Below, one piece after another: positions 54,263 through 63,895 of a DNA stretch of 64,000 bases. A program made the position numbers and the translations under genes. Source of the stretch: Mesorhizobium shangrilense (GTDB taxonomy: Bacteria > Pseudomonadota > Alphaproteobacteria > Rhizobiales > Rhizobiaceae); NCBI RefSeq assembly GCF_040537815.1, contig NZ_JBEWSZ010000001.1:2170001-2234000 (forward strand), read 5' to 3'. Under the pieces are notes generated by a model. It made no database searches, was not told the DNA's origin, and was given only the letters and a program-made list of their open reading frames with translations. The stretch's first letter is position 1; each line of letters starts with the position of its first letter.

Positions 54263-55204
54263 GTGCGTCTGCTCAGTCAGGTCAACCTCAACTCATTGAA
54301 GATCGTGGAAAGTGCCGCACGGCACAGGAATTTCACGCGCGCCGGCGAAGAGCAGTTCATAACGGCCTCCGCCGTCAGCCAACGTGTCAAGAGTCTTGAA
54401 GACCAGTTGCGCTTCAAGATCTTCCTGCGCGGCGGCAATGCTGTTTCGCTGACGCCGGAGGGCGAGACCTACGTTTCACGCGTTCGCGAAGCGCTGGAGC
54501 GGATCGTCGCCGCGAGCATGGAAGCGACGGGGCAGTCACAGGAGCATGTGTTGAAAATATCCGTGTTGCCAACCTTCGCCGCGCGCTGGCTGTTTCCGCG
54601 CCTGCCACAGTTTCAGCAGCGGTATCCCGACATCGAGATGCGCGTTTCGACCTCTTATGCAACGCATGAGTTCGCAACTTCGGAGTATGATGTCGAAATC
54701 CGATATGGCGACGGCAGCTTTCCCGATCTGCGCTCCGAGCTGCTGTTCAAGGAAGACCTGACGCCGGTCTGCAGCCGAAAACTCTTCCATCAAGTGCTGG
54801 GCGACAAACCGGTTTCGAAGGTGATGCCGGAAGATCTGCGCCACTTCACACTCCTGCATTCCGACACCTGCACCCATAATTGGGAATCCTGGCTTGGTTT
54901 TGCCGGCGCCAGCTTCGTGCTCAGCGAAACCAAAAGCATCTATTTCGATTCATGCATGATGTCCTATGAAGCAGCCAATGCAGGAATGGGTTTTGCCGTC
55001 GCGAACCGTGCCTACATGGCCAGCGACATCCGCGCCGACAGACTGATGGCACCATTCGCCGTTCATCATCCGAACACAGCCGGTTGGTATTTTGTCTGTC
55101 CAGACAAGACGCTTGCCGCCCGCAAGGTGTTGTTGTTCAAGCAATGGATCATGGCCGAAGCCGGGTTGACGCAACGCCAGTTGGATATCGAGATTGGCGC
55201 CTGA
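54263..55204 (+). CDS. LysR family regulator (GcvA-like)
   Basis: A 313-aa transcription factor with an N-terminal LysR helix-turn-helix (LNSLKIVESAARHRNFTRAG, TASAVSQRVKSLEDQL, residues 8-50) and a C-terminal effector-binding domain (residues 95-300). The effector part has the LLPTFAARWLFPRL-type opening seen in GcvA-like regulators. It begins with GTG at 54263. It is divergent from the oxygenase-exporter operon, which it most likely controls. The inducer is unknown, possibly the oxygenase substrate. Confidence 0.9.
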   Translation: MRLLSQVNLNSLKIVESAARHRNFTRAGEEQFITASAVSQRVKSLEDQLRFKIFLRGGNAVSLTPEGETYVSRVREALERIVAASMEATGQSQEHVLKISVLPTFAARWLFPRLPQFQQRYPDIEMRVSTSYATHEFATSEYDVEIRYGDGSFPDLRSELLFKEDLTPVCSRKLFHQVLGDKPVSKVMPEDLRHFTLLHSDTCTHNWESWLGFAGASFVLSETKSIYFDSCMMSYEAANAGMGFAVANRAYMASDIRADRLMAPFAVHHPNTAGWYFVCPDKTLAARKVLLFKQWIMAEAGLTQRQLDIEIGA

Positions 55205-55256
55205 GCGTCGATGATCCCTGGAGCGATTCGTTCCTCGAGTTGAGAGCTATCGGTTG

Positions 55257-55883
55257 ATGGACGCCTACGCCCAAACCATACAGCCCGTGCTGGTCGGCAA
55301 GACCATTGAACTCAGGCCCCTTCAGCAAGAACATTCGCAGGGTCTTCTGGATGCGGCCGCGGACGGCGAATTGTGGAACATGACAACCACCGTCGTTCCT
55401 GCGCCCGGCACCATCGATGAATACATTGCCGCCGCCTTGGCGGGTCGGCAGGCCGGAACCGTGATGCCTTACGTCATAGTCATCAGCAACACGGGACTGC
55501 TGTGCGGAAGCACGCGGTTCTGGAAGATCGATCGCAAGAACAGAAAGCTGGAGATCGGGCATACCTGGCTTAGTGGCTCGGTCCAGCGATCAGGGGTCAA
55601 CACCGAGGCCAAGTACCTTCTTTTGACCTATGCGTTCGAGGTCATGGAATGTGTGCGCGTACAATTCACCACGGACGAACTCAATGACAGGTCGAGAGCG
55701 GCCATTTTGCGAATTGGAGCAAAGCAGGAAGGGATCGTTCGCAACGAGCGGATCATGCCCGATGGGCGCAAGCGCAATTCTGTCCGCTTCAGCATCATTG
55801 ATTCCGAGTGGCTCGACGTAAAGACGATGCTGCGGCAGAAAACGAGCCGACAGTGCGTGTCGGTCGGGAAGCTCGATCAATAG
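55257..55883 (+). CDS. GNAT acetyltransferase (RimJ/RimL type)
   Basis: A 208-aa N-acetyltransferase of the GNAT superfamily, RimJ/RimL-like branch. The fold is visible in IELRPLQQEHSQGLLDAAAD, GSTRFWKIDRKNRKLEIGHT, WLSGSVQRSGVNTEAKYLLL and the CoA-binding region. It starts with ATG 55257 (a TTG just before it is in frame) and has a weak ribosome binding site. It lies 52 bases after the LysR gene on the same strand, and a hairpin terminator follows. The substrate, protein or small molecule, is not known. Confidence 0.85.
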   Translation: MDAYAQTIQPVLVGKTIELRPLQQEHSQGLLDAAADGELWNMTTTVVPAPGTIDEYIAAALAGRQAGTVMPYVIVISNTGLLCGSTRFWKIDRKNRKLEIGHTWLSGSVQRSGVNTEAKYLLLTYAFEVMECVRVQFTTDELNDRSRAAILRIGAKQEGIVRNERIMPDGRKRNSVRFSIIDSEWLDVKTMLRQKTSRQCVSVGKLDQ

Positions 55884-55971
55884 CTTTCCGACAAGCCGGC
55901 GAATAATCGCACCATGACGCAGGGGAAAGACTCAGCTAGCATCAGATTTGCGGCGGACCTGATTTCCGCTT

Positions 55972-56005
55972 GGCCGGCGCTTTTTCCTCCCAAGCGGCGC
56001 CGGCC
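55972..56005 (+). terminator. Candidate terminator after the GNAT gene
   Basis: GGCCGGCGC at 55972-55980 pairs with GCGCCGGCC at 55997-56005, followed by TTCTTCC. The loop is 16 bases, so it is a fair but not strong terminator between the GNAT and convergent DinB genes. Confidence 0.55.
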
Positions 56006-56046
56006 TTCTTCCATGGCATTCCGACTTCAATGACATTCCGATGAAA

Positions 56047-56559
56047 TCAGGCGAAGGCCCTGCCCTCCTCGGTGCGTTGGAACAATGCCAGATCCAATCC
56101 AAGGCTTGGCCGACCCAGGATGGTCAGAATGGTATGCGCCTGGCCGCGATGATGGGTCTGGTGGTTGAACAGATGGGCAAGCGCCGGCGCCTGCCGCTGC
56201 GAGACAGTGCGCATGTCGGAGACGGTCATGTAGGTGAAGCGACCCGAAAGCGCCTTGTCGCTGAGCCCCCCGACCCAGTCGATGATCCGCCTGTCCTCGG
56301 CCTCGCGCGCGCCACGCAATACGGGCAAAGCCCGGTGAAGAATCGCGTCCAGGGTGGTTGGCGCGTCGCCCTCGCCGGTGAAGCGCTTCATCCAGATGCG
56401 ATCGGTGGTCAGGAGATGATTGAGAGTGCCCATCAGCGAGCCGAAGAAAGCGCCGGTGTGGCGATTGAATTCCTCGTCGTCGAGCTCGGCCGCCGCATCA
56501 TAGATGCGGCCATTGGCCCATTGATTATAGGCCGCGAACATCATGAAATGCTGTTTCAA
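56047..56559 (-). CDS. DinB family protein
   Basis: A 170-aa protein of the DinB/YfiT-like four-helix family with metal-binding His residues (His48 in LNHLLTTD, and HQTHHRGQAHTIL near 130). Start choice: the TTG at 56559 gives KQHFMMFAAYNQWANGRIYDA, the usual family N-terminus, and GGGAG lies about 7 bases upstream; an ATG five codons later would lose KQHF. Members act as thiol- or metal-dependent transferases, function not known here. It is divergent from the glutathione transferase gene. Confidence 0.85.
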   Translation of the reverse strand: MKQHFMMFAAYNQWANGRIYDAAAELDDEEFNRHTGAFFGSLMGTLNHLLTTDRIWMKRFTGEGDAPTTLDAILHRALPVLRGAREAEDRRIIDWVGGLSDKALSGRFTYMTVSDMRTVSQRQAPALAHLFNHQTHHRGQAHTILTILGRPSLGLDLALFQRTEEGRAFA

Positions 56560-56621
56560 TCTTTTTCTCCCGGCCCCGCATTCGGCTCGGGCCTACCTAA
56601 ACCGCAGGAACGCCAACGCCA

Positions 56622-57314
56622 ATGACCATTTTGCTCTATGATCTCGTCGGGCATGACGCCGCCCGTCCGTTCAGTCCGCATTGCTGGAAGGCGGCGATGG
56701 CGCTTGCCCACAAGGGGCTGGACATCTCGACCGTCCCGACGCGTTTTCTCGAGGTGCCAACCATCGAAGGCGGCGCGTCGAAAACCGTTCCGGTAATCCG
56801 CGACGGCGAGACGGTCGTTGCCGACTCCTTCGCGATCGCTGTCTATCTTGATGAGGCTTACCCGGAACGGCCGACGCTGTTTGGTGGTGACGGTGGCAAG
56901 GCGATGGCGCGTTTCATCGAACGCTGGTCGCAGCTGACAATCCATCCCTACGTCACCACTGCGGCGCTGATGGACCTTTACGGCATGCAGGACGAGGCGA
57001 ACTCGGTCTACTTCAGGCAGAGCCGCGAGGCGCGGCTCGGCAAGAGGCTGGAGGATGTCACGGCTGCTCGCGATGCCGGACTTGGCGGCTTTCGCACCTC
57101 GCTGGAGCCATTGCGCTCGACGCTTGCCTATCAGCCGTTCATCGGCGGCCCGTCGCCGCTGTTTGCCGACTACATCGTCTTCGGTGCACTGCAGTGGGCA
57201 CGCATTGCTTCGCCCTATCGGCTGCTCGACGACGGGGATGTCGTGGCACAGTGGTTTGAACGCTGCCTCGACCTCAATGGCGGTCTCGGCCGAAAGGTCT
57301 CCGCTGCGGCCTAG
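56622..57314 (+). CDS. Glutathione S-transferase family protein
   Basis: A 230-aa soluble protein with an N-terminal thioredoxin-like domain (LLYDLVGHDAARPFSPHCWKA, residues 4-24, and VPVIRDGETVVADSFAIAVYLD, which has the glutathione-binding DSFAI region) and a C-terminal helical domain. The segment SPHCWK suggests a Cys or Ser active site as in the beta/omega-like classes. It is divergent from dinB-like with 62 bases between. The physiological substrate is not predictable. Confidence 0.85.
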   Translation: MTILLYDLVGHDAARPFSPHCWKAAMALAHKGLDISTVPTRFLEVPTIEGGASKTVPVIRDGETVVADSFAIAVYLDEAYPERPTLFGGDGGKAMARFIERWSQLTIHPYVTTAALMDLYGMQDEANSVYFRQSREARLGKRLEDVTAARDAGLGGFRTSLEPLRSTLAYQPFIGGPSPLFADYIVFGALQWARIASPYRLLDDGDVVAQWFERCLDLNGGLGRKVSAAA

Positions 57315-57524
57315 CGACATCTGTTCCACTCCCGCTTCGATCGGTGCCCGCACACGACGCCGGTCGACAGCTCTCGTCATCACGCCGAATTGAAGGGTGA
57401 GACAATCCGCTCCCCTGTGAAATGCGACAATGCGGCTGCACAAGCGTCGCTTCGGGCATCTCATTACAGGCCCGATCCAGGCAAGAGTGACGAACACCCA
57501 AATATACAAAGGCAGCGCGACGGC

Positions 57525-58160
57525 ATGACGTCAGGCCCCGAATTCCTCGACGGCTTTCGCGCCGAGCTCCTCAACCTTTTCCTGTGGCGAAGAGACGTGC
57601 GCCGTTTCAAGCCGACGCCGCTTCCCGAGGGAGCCCTGGAGCGGTTGCTGGGCCTTGCCAGCATTGCCCCCTCTGTAGGACTGAGCCAGCCCTGGCGGTT
57701 TGTCGTGGTGCAAAGTCCGGAGCGCCGTGACGCGGTCAGAGCCAGTTTTGAACAGTGCAATGCGCAGGCGCTCGCATCATTCTCGGGAGAGCGCGCCTCG
57801 CTCTACGCGCGTCTGAAGCTCGCCGGCTTGACCGAGGCACCCTGCCAGTTCGCGGTTTTCGCCGACCGCACGACCGAACAAGGGCACGGGCTTGGCCGCC
57901 TGACCATGCCCGCCACCATCGAATACTCCGCCGTGATGGCTGTTCATACCTTGTGGCTGGCGGCGCGCGCCGAAGGAATAGGCATGGGCTGGGTCTCCAT
58001 TCTCGATCCGCTTCAGATGACGAGGATACTGGAAGCGCCCCCCGAATGGACATTCATCGGCTACTTCTGCGTCGGCTACCCGACCGAGGAACAATGCACG
58101 CCGGTGCTGGAGCAGGAAGGCTGGGAGTTCCGGCGCCCCTCGACCATCATAACGCGCTGA
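57525..58160 (+). CDS. bluB: 5,6-dimethylbenzimidazole synthase
   Basis: A 211-aa flavin-destructase that converts reduced FMN into 5,6-dimethylbenzimidazole, the lower ligand of vitamin B12. The nitroreductase-like fold opens with [20 protein letters not shown] and continues with [20 protein letters not shown], which holds the FMN-contact region. It ends with the family [20 protein letters not shown]. The ATG at 57525 has AAAGG about 10 bases upstream; 45 earlier in-frame codons are rejected. A B12-riboswitch was looked for upstream and not convincingly found. Confidence 0.93.
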   Translation: MTSGPEFLDGFRAELLNLFLWRRDVRRFKPTPLPEGALERLLGLASIAPSVGLSQPWRFVVVQSPERRDAVRASFEQCNAQALASFSGERASLYARLKLAGLTEAPCQFAVFADRTTEQGHGLGRLTMPATIEYSAVMAVHTLWLAARAEGIGMGWVSILDPLQMTRILEAPPEWTFIGYFCVGYPTEEQCTPVLEQEGWEFRRPSTIITR

Positions 58161-58254
58161 CGACAACGACGCCTGCTTCCCCTTGGCAATGCGCCGGGCG
58201 GCTTGTATAGAGCCCGCCACTCCTAACTCCATTCCTCATCACAAGGACGACCAC

Positions 58255-58677
58255 ATGGCGCTCGAACGCACCTTTTCCATGATCAAGCCGGACGCGACCC
58301 GTCGCAATCTCACCGGCGCCATCACAAAGATGCTGGAGGATGCAGGCCTGCGCGTCATCGCTTCGCGTCGCGTCTGGATGAGCCGCCGCGAAGCCGAGGG
58401 CTTCTACGCCGTCCACAAGGATCGGCCGTTCTTTGGCGAACTGGTGGAATTCATGTCGTCGGCGCCGACGGTGGTCCAGGTTCTCGAGGGCGAGAACGCG
58501 ATTGCCAGGAACCGCGAAGTGATGGGCGCCACCAATCCGGCCAACGCCGCCGAAGGCACCATCCGCAAGGTCCACGCCTTGTCGATCGGCGAGAATTCGG
58601 TGCACGGCTCCGACGCGCCGGAGACGGCAGCAGAAGAGATCAAGTACTGGTTCTCGGACACCGAGATCGTCGGCTGA
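58255..58677 (+). CDS. ndk: Nucleoside diphosphate kinase
   Basis: A 140-aa NDP kinase that equilibrates nucleoside triphosphate pools by a ping-pong mechanism. The phosphorylated residue is His117 in [11 protein letters not shown]. The N-terminal [19 protein letters not shown] and the Kpn-loop region [14 protein letters not shown] are standard. The ATG at 58255 has AAGGA nine bases upstream; a longer frame to 58183 is rejected. A strong terminator follows. Confidence 0.97.
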   Translation: MALERTFSMIKPDATRRNLTGAITKMLEDAGLRVIASRRVWMSRREAEGFYAVHKDRPFFGELVEFMSSAPTVVQVLEGENAIARNREVMGATNPANAAEGTIRKVHALSIGENSVHGSDAPETAAEEIKYWFSDTEIVG

Positions 58678-58706
58678 GCTGACAGTCCAGACAGTAAGTC
58701 ATGATG

Positions 58707-58733
58707 AAAGGCCGGCGAAACGCCGGCCTTTTT
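58707..58733 (+). terminator. Rho-independent terminator of ndk
   Basis: AAAGGCCGGCG at 58707-58717 pairs with CGCCGGCCTTT, loop AAA, and the T-run reaches 58733. It is a strong, textbook-like terminator. Confidence 0.92.
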
Positions 58734-58841
58734 CGTACCGGAGATAGCGCAGCACCCGTGGTGCCCCATATGAAGTCTTTCAAGCTGGTCTCACACGGGA
58801 TGCATGCATAAACAGGGCATCGATATGGAGGTGACCCAACC

Positions 58842-59450
58842 TTGACCAGCGCCATTCCCGGATTCTTCCAAGGCACCGACATGCCGACCAGCGGATGGTG
58901 GGAAGTGCTCTGGCCTGACCCCGCTTCCGTGCTGGCCGCAACGGGGGTCAAGCCAGATATGGATGTGATCGACCTGTGCTCCGGTGATGGCTGGTTCACA
59001 TTGCAGATCGCCAGAATCGCACGCCATGTCACGGCCATCGACATCGATGCCGAATTGCTTGAGGTCGCCCGACAGCGACTGAACGAAAGCGGCGCAACGA
59101 ATTGCGACTTCGTGGCGGGAGACGCCTATGAACTCGCTGGGCTGGTGTCTCGACCCGCCGACTTCGTTTTCATGGCAAACGCCTTTCATGGCGTTCCTGA
59201 CCGCCCTCGCCTGGCCCGCACCGTCCATGCGACGCTTACCCCGGCCGGGCGTTTTGCCATCGTAAACTGGCATCAGACCCCGCGCGAGAAAACCATCGTG
59301 ATGGGCGAGCCTCGCGGGCCGAAGACCGAGCTAAGATTGTCTCCTGAACAGACTGTCGCCGCCGTCGAGCCCAGCGGCTTGCAGCTTGCAAGCCTGGTCG
59401 AAGTGCCGCCCTATCACTATGGCGCCGTGTTCGAAAAATCGACCGCGTGA
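58842..59450 (+). CDS. Class I SAM-dependent methyltransferase
   Basis: A 202-aa small methyltransferase. The SAM-binding motif I is DVIDLCSGDGWFTLQIARIA (about residues 41-60), followed by the acidic motif II AIDIDAELLEVARQRL and the FVAGDAYEL loop. It starts with TTG at 58842, preceded by GGAGGTGA 7-9 bases upstream; the next in-frame ATG, 13 codons on, lacks this. The acceptor is unknown. It is convergent with the YbaY/META gene that follows. Confidence 0.85.
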   Translation: MTSAIPGFFQGTDMPTSGWWEVLWPDPASVLAATGVKPDMDVIDLCSGDGWFTLQIARIARHVTAIDIDAELLEVARQRLNESGATNCDFVAGDAYELAGLVSRPADFVFMANAFHGVPDRPRLARTVHATLTPAGRFAIVNWHQTPREKTIVMGEPRGPKTELRLSPEQTVAAVEPSGLQLASLVEVPPYHYGAVFEKSTA

Positions 59451-59472
59451 GAGTTGGTCGCTGACGATCACC

Positions 59473-60237
59473 TCAGCTTGCCGCGCCAAAACGCAGGATG
59501 TCGCGGTTGTTCTTGTCGGCGATGATCAGCTTGCCGGCATCGATGCGGAAGGACGCGGCTTTGGACAGCGCCTCGAACATCGCCTTCTCCTCGGCCATGA
59601 CCTCGGGCGCGCAAGCCTTGAAGGTCGAGCCGATGTTGCTGATCGTTATGGACTGGCCTTCGACCTTGGCGTTGGCGAAGTAGACGTTGCAGGGGCCGCT
59701 GCCGCCGGCCTTCCCGGCCTCGCTGATCCGGAACGTCGCTCGCGGATCCGCAATCGCGCCGATGCCGTCGACATATTCGACGACCCAGCTTTGCCCGAAG
59801 ACCTCCGCCGGTTCGGCCGATGCCTGCGGCACCATCTTCAGAAGGATGGTCTGCGGCGCATCGGTCAGCGGATCGACCTGATGGCTGGTGTCACTGATGA
59901 ACATGAGCTTGTTGTCGACGGTGATGCGCGCCTGCAGCGCATAGGTCATTCGCGGCCGGATCGCCGACGAATCGAACTTGATTTCGAAACTGATCGGCAC
60001 CTGGCCGGCCGGCGACACCTTCTGTTCTCCGATGATCGCGGCCAGCGCATCGGCCAGCGAAACATCGGCCAATTGCACGGAAAGAACGGCGTTAGGCGGC
60101 AGTGCGATGCGCTCGCGGTACACAACCTCGCCTTTCACCGCTTTCTCGGCGGCGACCGACAGTTCCGGCACAGCCAGAATGCCGACGACCAGCGGCGCGA
60201 ACCCAAAGATGAAGAACTCGGCGATCCTGTCCAGCAT
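59473..60237 (-). CDS. YbaY/META domain exported protein
   Basis: A 254-aa protein exported by a signal/anchor at residues 9-28 (FFIFGFAPLVVGILAVPE). Two domains follow: a YbaY-like region (GEVVYRERIALPPNAVLSVQL, SFEIKFDSSAIRPRMTYAL) and a META/HslJ-like domain from about residue 160 (GSGPCNVYFANAKVEGQSI, APEVMAEEKAMFEAL). These domains occur in outer-membrane stress and lipoprotein-like factors without a defined activity. The ATG at 60237 has GGGAG eight bases upstream; 30 earlier codons in frame are rejected. It follows moaE by 68 bases, so it may belong to that unit. Confidence 0.85.
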   Translation of the reverse strand: MLDRIAEFFIFGFAPLVVGILAVPELSVAAEKAVKGEVVYRERIALPPNAVLSVQLADVSLADALAAIIGEQKVSPAGQVPISFEIKFDSSAIRPRMTYALQARITVDNKLMFISDTSHQVDPLTDAPQTILLKMVPQASAEPAEVFGQSWVVEYVDGIGAIADPRATFRISEAGKAGGSGPCNVYFANAKVEGQSITISNIGSTFKACAPEVMAEEKAMFEALSKAASFRIDAGKLIIADKNNRDILRFGAAS

Positions 60238-60305
60238 GACCTTGCTCCCTTTGCCACGTGCAGTTGGCCCAAGAAATACGGTCGTTCCGTGACAGGCTCG
60301 CGGTA

Positions 60306-60785
60306 TTATTCGGATGGCGGTGTCCATCGCGAGGCTGCCTTGTCATCGGTCTCCTTGGCCTCCACCCAGCCTCCTTCGGAGCCGTCGATAAGATGTTCTT
60401 TCTTCCAAAACGGCGCACGCGACTTCAGGAAATCCATCAGGAAATTCGCCGCCTCGAATGCCGCCTGCCGGTGTGCCGAAACAGCCACAACCAGCACAAT
60501 GTTCTCGCCCGGCGCTATCTTGCCGTGACGGTGGATGGCCGTCAGGCCCTGAAGCGGCCAGCGCTCGACCGCTTCAGTGGCGATGCGCGCGATTTCGGCT
60601 TCGGCCATGCCGGGATAGTGTTCGAGTTCAAGCGCCGAGAGCCTGCCCTGCTCGTCCCGGCAAAGACCGGAGAATGTCACCACGGCGCCGATGTCGGCGC
60701 GGCCTGCCGTCAACCTGGCGATCTCGGCGGCAATATCGAAATCCTGCGCCTGGATGCGCACCGTCGGGACGACCGTGGCCGACAC
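60306..60785 (-). CDS. moaE: Molybdopterin synthase catalytic subunit
   Basis: A 159-aa MoaE that with MoaD converts precursor Z to molybdopterin. Family landmarks are DIGAVVTFSGLCRD, LELEHYPGMAEAEI, IHRHGKIAPGENIVLV and the catalytic Lys region RAPFWKKEHL. It starts with GTG at 60785 one base after the moaD stop, so the pair is coupled. Molybdenum enzymes such as the oxidoreductase at 47-49 kb need this cofactor. Confidence 0.95.
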   Translation of the reverse strand: MSATVVPTVRIQAQDFDIAAEIARLTAGRADIGAVVTFSGLCRDEQGRLSALELEHYPGMAEAEIARIATEAVERWPLQGLTAIHRHGKIAPGENIVLVVAVSAHRQAAFEAANFLMDFLKSRAPFWKKEHLIDGSEGGWVEAKETDDKAASRWTPPSE

Positions 60786-60786
60786 C

Positions 60787-61053
60787 TCAACCTCCAGTCA
60801 TTGGCGGAAACAGCGCGATCTCACGTGCCCCGGCGATCTTCTCGCGATGATCGACATGTTCCTGGTTGATGGCGACGCGGATAACGTCCGGATATTGCAG
60901 CGCGTGCTCGTATTCCTCGCCGCGCGATTTCAGCCAGCGCAGCAGATCGGCAACGGTCTCGATGCCGGCCGGCAAATCGACGTCCTCTTCCGGTATGCCG
61001 ATCCGCTCTCGTACCCAGGCGAAGTAGATGAGCCTGGTTTTGCCGCTATCCAT
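60787..61053 (-). CDS. moaD: Molybdopterin synthase sulfur carrier subunit
   Basis: An 88-aa ubiquitin-like sulfur carrier. The essential C-terminal double glycine is seen in FPPMTGG. The fold segments RLIYFAWVRERIGIPEEDVDL and ADLLRWLKSRGEEYEHAL are typical. It starts at 61053, one base after the pgsA stop, and its stop is one base before moaE. The longer frame that runs into pgsA is rejected. Confidence 0.94.
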   Translation of the reverse strand: MDSGKTRLIYFAWVRERIGIPEEDVDLPAGIETVADLLRWLKSRGEEYEHALQYPDVIRVAINQEHVDHREKIAGAREIALFPPMTGG

Positions 61054-61054
61054 G

Positions 61055-61651
61055 TCACTCGTCCATAATGTGCTTGAGGCCGGCGCGGAAATAGTCATAG
61101 CCGGTGTATAGCGTGACCAGCGCCGCGATCCACAGCAGCACCAGGCCGGTCTGCGTGGTCAGCGGGAATATCTTGTCGCCGGCCGGTCCGGCCAGCAGGA
61201 AGGCGATGGCGACCATCTGGATCGCGGTCTTCCACTTGGCCAGTTGCGTCACCGGGACCGATACCTTCAGCGCCGCCAGATATTCGCGCAGGCCGGAGAC
61301 CAGGATTTCGCGGCACAGGATGATGATCGCCGCCCACAGCGACCAACCGGCGATGCCGGCATGACGATCGGTGTCGGCCGCCAGCAACAGCAGGCAGGTG
61401 GCGACCAGCAATTTATCGGCGATCGGGTCGAGCATCTTGCCGATGTTGGAAGTTTGCTGCCAGGCGCGCGCCAGGTAGCCGTCCAGATAATCCGTGACAC
61501 TCGCCAGCAGGAAGATGACAAGCGCAGACCAGCGGGCAAAGTCGCTCGATTTCAGATGCCCTTCGAGAAAGAAGCACAGCACCACCAGCGGCACCGCGAT
61601 GATGCGGGCATAGGTCAGCATGTTGGGCAGGTTGAACGCGCGCTTGGCCAT
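61055..61651 (-). CDS. pgsA: CDP-diacylglycerol-glycerol-3-phosphate 3-phosphatidyltransferase
   Basis: A 198-aa membrane enzyme making phosphatidylglycerophosphate for phosphatidylglycerol. The family motif D-x2-DG-x2-AR-x8-G-x3-D-x3-D is present in TDYLDGYLARAWQQTSNIG followed by KMLDPIADK. The N-terminal NLPNMLTYARIIAVPLVVL is characteristic. The ATG at 61651 was chosen over a TTG 11 codons upstream. It opens the pgsA-moaD-moaE unit, downstream of uvrC. Confidence 0.94.
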   Translation of the reverse strand: MAKRAFNLPNMLTYARIIAVPLVVLCFFLEGHLKSSDFARWSALVIFLLASVTDYLDGYLARAWQQTSNIGKMLDPIADKLLVATCLLLLAADTDRHAGIAGWSLWAAIIILCREILVSGLREYLAALKVSVPVTQLAKWKTAIQMVAIAFLLAGPAGDKIFPLTTQTGLVLLWIAALVTLYTGYDYFRAGLKHIMDE

Positions 61652-61822
61652 ATTTTTGGGAACTCTTTCTGCCTGCGTACTCAAATCAGAAGCGAATGTG
61701 GGGGGTCAACAGGCGAGAATCGATTGGCCAGTCCAAAATAGCGTCAAAGATAATTTCGGCGAGCCTCGTTTCTTATTTTCGTACATGTCGTTATCCCCCC
61801 CCACACTTTTGGGCGACATGCG

Positions 61823-63895
61823 TCAGCTCTCGTGAAAATGGTTGTAGACCAGTTTCGCGACTTGCTCCGAAATGCCGTCGACCTTGACCAGATCCTCTAC
61901 AGCCGCGCGGCTGACCGCCTTGGCGGTGCCGAAATGCAGTAGCAGCGCACGCTTGCGGCCGGGGCCGATGCCGCTGATCTCGTCGAGCGGACTCTTGACC
62001 ATCTCCTTCTTGCGGCGGGCACGGTGCGAGCCGATGGCGAAGCGGTGGACCTCGTCACGCAGCCGCTGCACGAAATAAAGCACCGGATCACGAACAGGGA
62101 GCGAAAACGAATCCCTGCCCCTGACGAAGAAACGTTCACGGCCGGCATCGCGATCCTGGCCCTTGGCGATGCCGATCGCCACGACACGATCCTCGATGCC
62201 GAGATCTGAAAGGATTTTACGCACCGCGGTCATCTGCCCCTGGCCACCGTCGATCAGGATGACGTCGGGCCAGGCCGGGAAGCTGCCGGAGATGTCGTCC
62301 TCGATATCATCGGCCGCCCCGGCCGCCGCCGCGCCGTCGGCAACCGCGACATCGCCATGCTCCTTGAGCAGCCGTGAAAAACGCCGCTCCATAACCTCAC
62401 GCATCATGCCGAAATCGTCGCCCGGTGTGATCTCAGTCGAGCGGATGTTGAATTTCCGATACTGATTCTTGACGAACCCTTCCGGCCCGGCGACGACCAT
62501 GGCGCCAACGGCGTTGGTGCCCATGATGTGCGAGTTGTCGTAGACCTCGATACGCACTGGCGGCTTGGCGAGGCCGAAGGTCTCGGCGAAACCGGCAAGC
62601 AGTCGCCCTTGCGTGGAGGTTTCGGCCAGCCGCCTGCCCAGCGCCTCGCGCGCATTCTGCAAGGCGTTGTCGGTCAGGTCCTTCTTTTCGCCGCGCTGCG
62701 GCACCGAGATCGCCACCTTGCGACCGGCGCGGGTCGAGAGCGCCTCCGCCAGCAGTTCCTGGTCCTCGACGCCGTGCGACAGAAGAATGGCGCGGGGCGT
62801 CGGCTTGTCGTCGTAGAACTGCGCCAGGAACGAACCCAGCACCTCGGCTGCTTCCAGTGCGGGATCAGCCTTGGGGAAATAGGCGCGATTGCCCCAATTC
62901 TGGCCGGTGCGGAAGAAGAACACCTGGATACAGACCTGGCCGCCTTCCTGGTGGATGGCGAAAACGTCGGCCTCGTCGACGGTGTCCGGATTGATGCCCT
63001 GATGGCTCTGCACATGCGACAAAGCCGCCAGCCGGTCGCGATAAATGGCGGCGCGCTCGAAATCGAGGTCTTCCGAGGCCTGCTGCATGGCGGCGGAGAT
63101 TTCCTTCTTCACCTTCTGGCTACGGCCAGAGAGAAAATCCTTCGCCTCTTCGACCAGCTCGGCATAACCCTCATGCGAGATTTCACCCGTGCAAGGTCCG
63201 GCGCAGCGCTTGATCTGGTAGAGCAAACAGGGTCGCGTGCGGTTCTCGTAGAAGGAATTGGTGCAGCTTCGAAGCAGGAAGGCGCGCTGCAGAGAATTGA
63301 TGGTGCGGCCGACAGCGCCCGCCGATGCGAAGGGACCGAAATAGTCGCCCTTGCGCGACCGCGCGCCACGATGCTTGTAGATGCCAGGCGAGGCGTGATC
63401 CCCGGTCAGCAGAATGTAGGGGAACGACTTGTCGTCGCGCATAAGAACATTGAACCGCGGCCGCAAGCGCTTGATAAGATTGGCTTCAAGCAGCAGCGCC
63501 TCGATCTCGGTGCGGGTAACGACGAACTCCATCGTCGCCGTTTCGCGCACCATGCGGCCGATACGGTTGGTGTGAAACCTCCCTTGGGCGTAGTTGGTGA
63601 CCCGCTTCTTCAGGCTGCGCGCCTTGCCGACATACAGCACGTCGCCGGCGGCGTTCATCATGCGGTAGACGCCGGGCGCGTTGGGCAGGCACTTGACGAG
63701 GGTCTGGATCACCTCGGCCCCGACCATGCCGTCTGCGTCACCCGCATGCGGCGTCCAGTCGATGGCGGTGAACGATACGTCTGGCCCGGACGGCGCGATA
63801 ATCTCCTCCGTCGCCTCGTCCTCAAGGTCGAGATCGATATCGGGTGGCAGGTCGTCGCTGCCGCCCCTCTTGTGCTTATGGTCTACGGTATTCAT
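61823..63895 (-). CDS. uvrC: Excinuclease ABC subunit C
   Basis: UvrC nuclease (690 aa) that makes both incisions in nucleotide excision repair with UvrA-UvrB. An acidic N-terminal extension of about 60 residues ([17 protein letters not shown]) is followed by the GIY-YIG domain ([20 protein letters not shown]), the UvrB-binding helix, the RNase-H-like endonuclease domain ([28 protein letters not shown]) and the tandem helix-hairpin-helix tail ([17 protein letters not shown]). The ATG at 63895 overlaps the stop of the upstream SDR gene (ATGA), which supports this start. Confidence 0.95.
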   Translation of the reverse strand: MNTVDHKHKRGGSDDLPPDIDLDLEDEATEEIIAPSGPDVSFTAIDWTPHAGDADGMVGAEVIQTLVKCLPNAPGVYRMMNAAGDVLYVGKARSLKKRVTNYAQGRFHTNRIGRMVRETATMEFVVTRTEIEALLLEANLIKRLRPRFNVLMRDDKSFPYILLTGDHASPGIYKHRGARSRKGDYFGPFASAGAVGRTINSLQRAFLLRSCTNSFYENRTRPCLLYQIKRCAGPCTGEISHEGYAELVEEAKDFLSGRSQKVKKEISAAMQQASEDLDFERAAIYRDRLAALSHVQSHQGINPDTVDEADVFAIHQEGGQVCIQVFFFRTGQNWGNRAYFPKADPALEAAEVLGSFLAQFYDDKPTPRAILLSHGVEDQELLAEALSTRAGRKVAISVPQRGEKKDLTDNALQNAREALGRRLAETSTQGRLLAGFAETFGLAKPPVRIEVYDNSHIMGTNAVGAMVVAGPEGFVKNQYRKFNIRSTEITPGDDFGMMREVMERRFSRLLKEHGDVAVADGAAAAGAADDIEDDISGSFPAWPDVILIDGGQGQMTAVRKILSDLGIEDRVVAIGIAKGQDRDAGRERFFVRGRDSFSLPVRDPVLYFVQRLRDEVHRFAIGSHRARRKKEMVKSPLDEISGIGPGRKRALLLHFGTAKAVSRAAVEDLVKVDGISEQVAKLVYNHFHES

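Noticed and set aside
57315..57524. Possible cobalamin riboswitch ahead of bluB
   Set aside because: GGTGCCC and CCCCTGTGAAAT-like pieces are present, but the ordered B12-box, GGGAA and conserved junction segments are not; Infernal with the Cobalamin model would decide.
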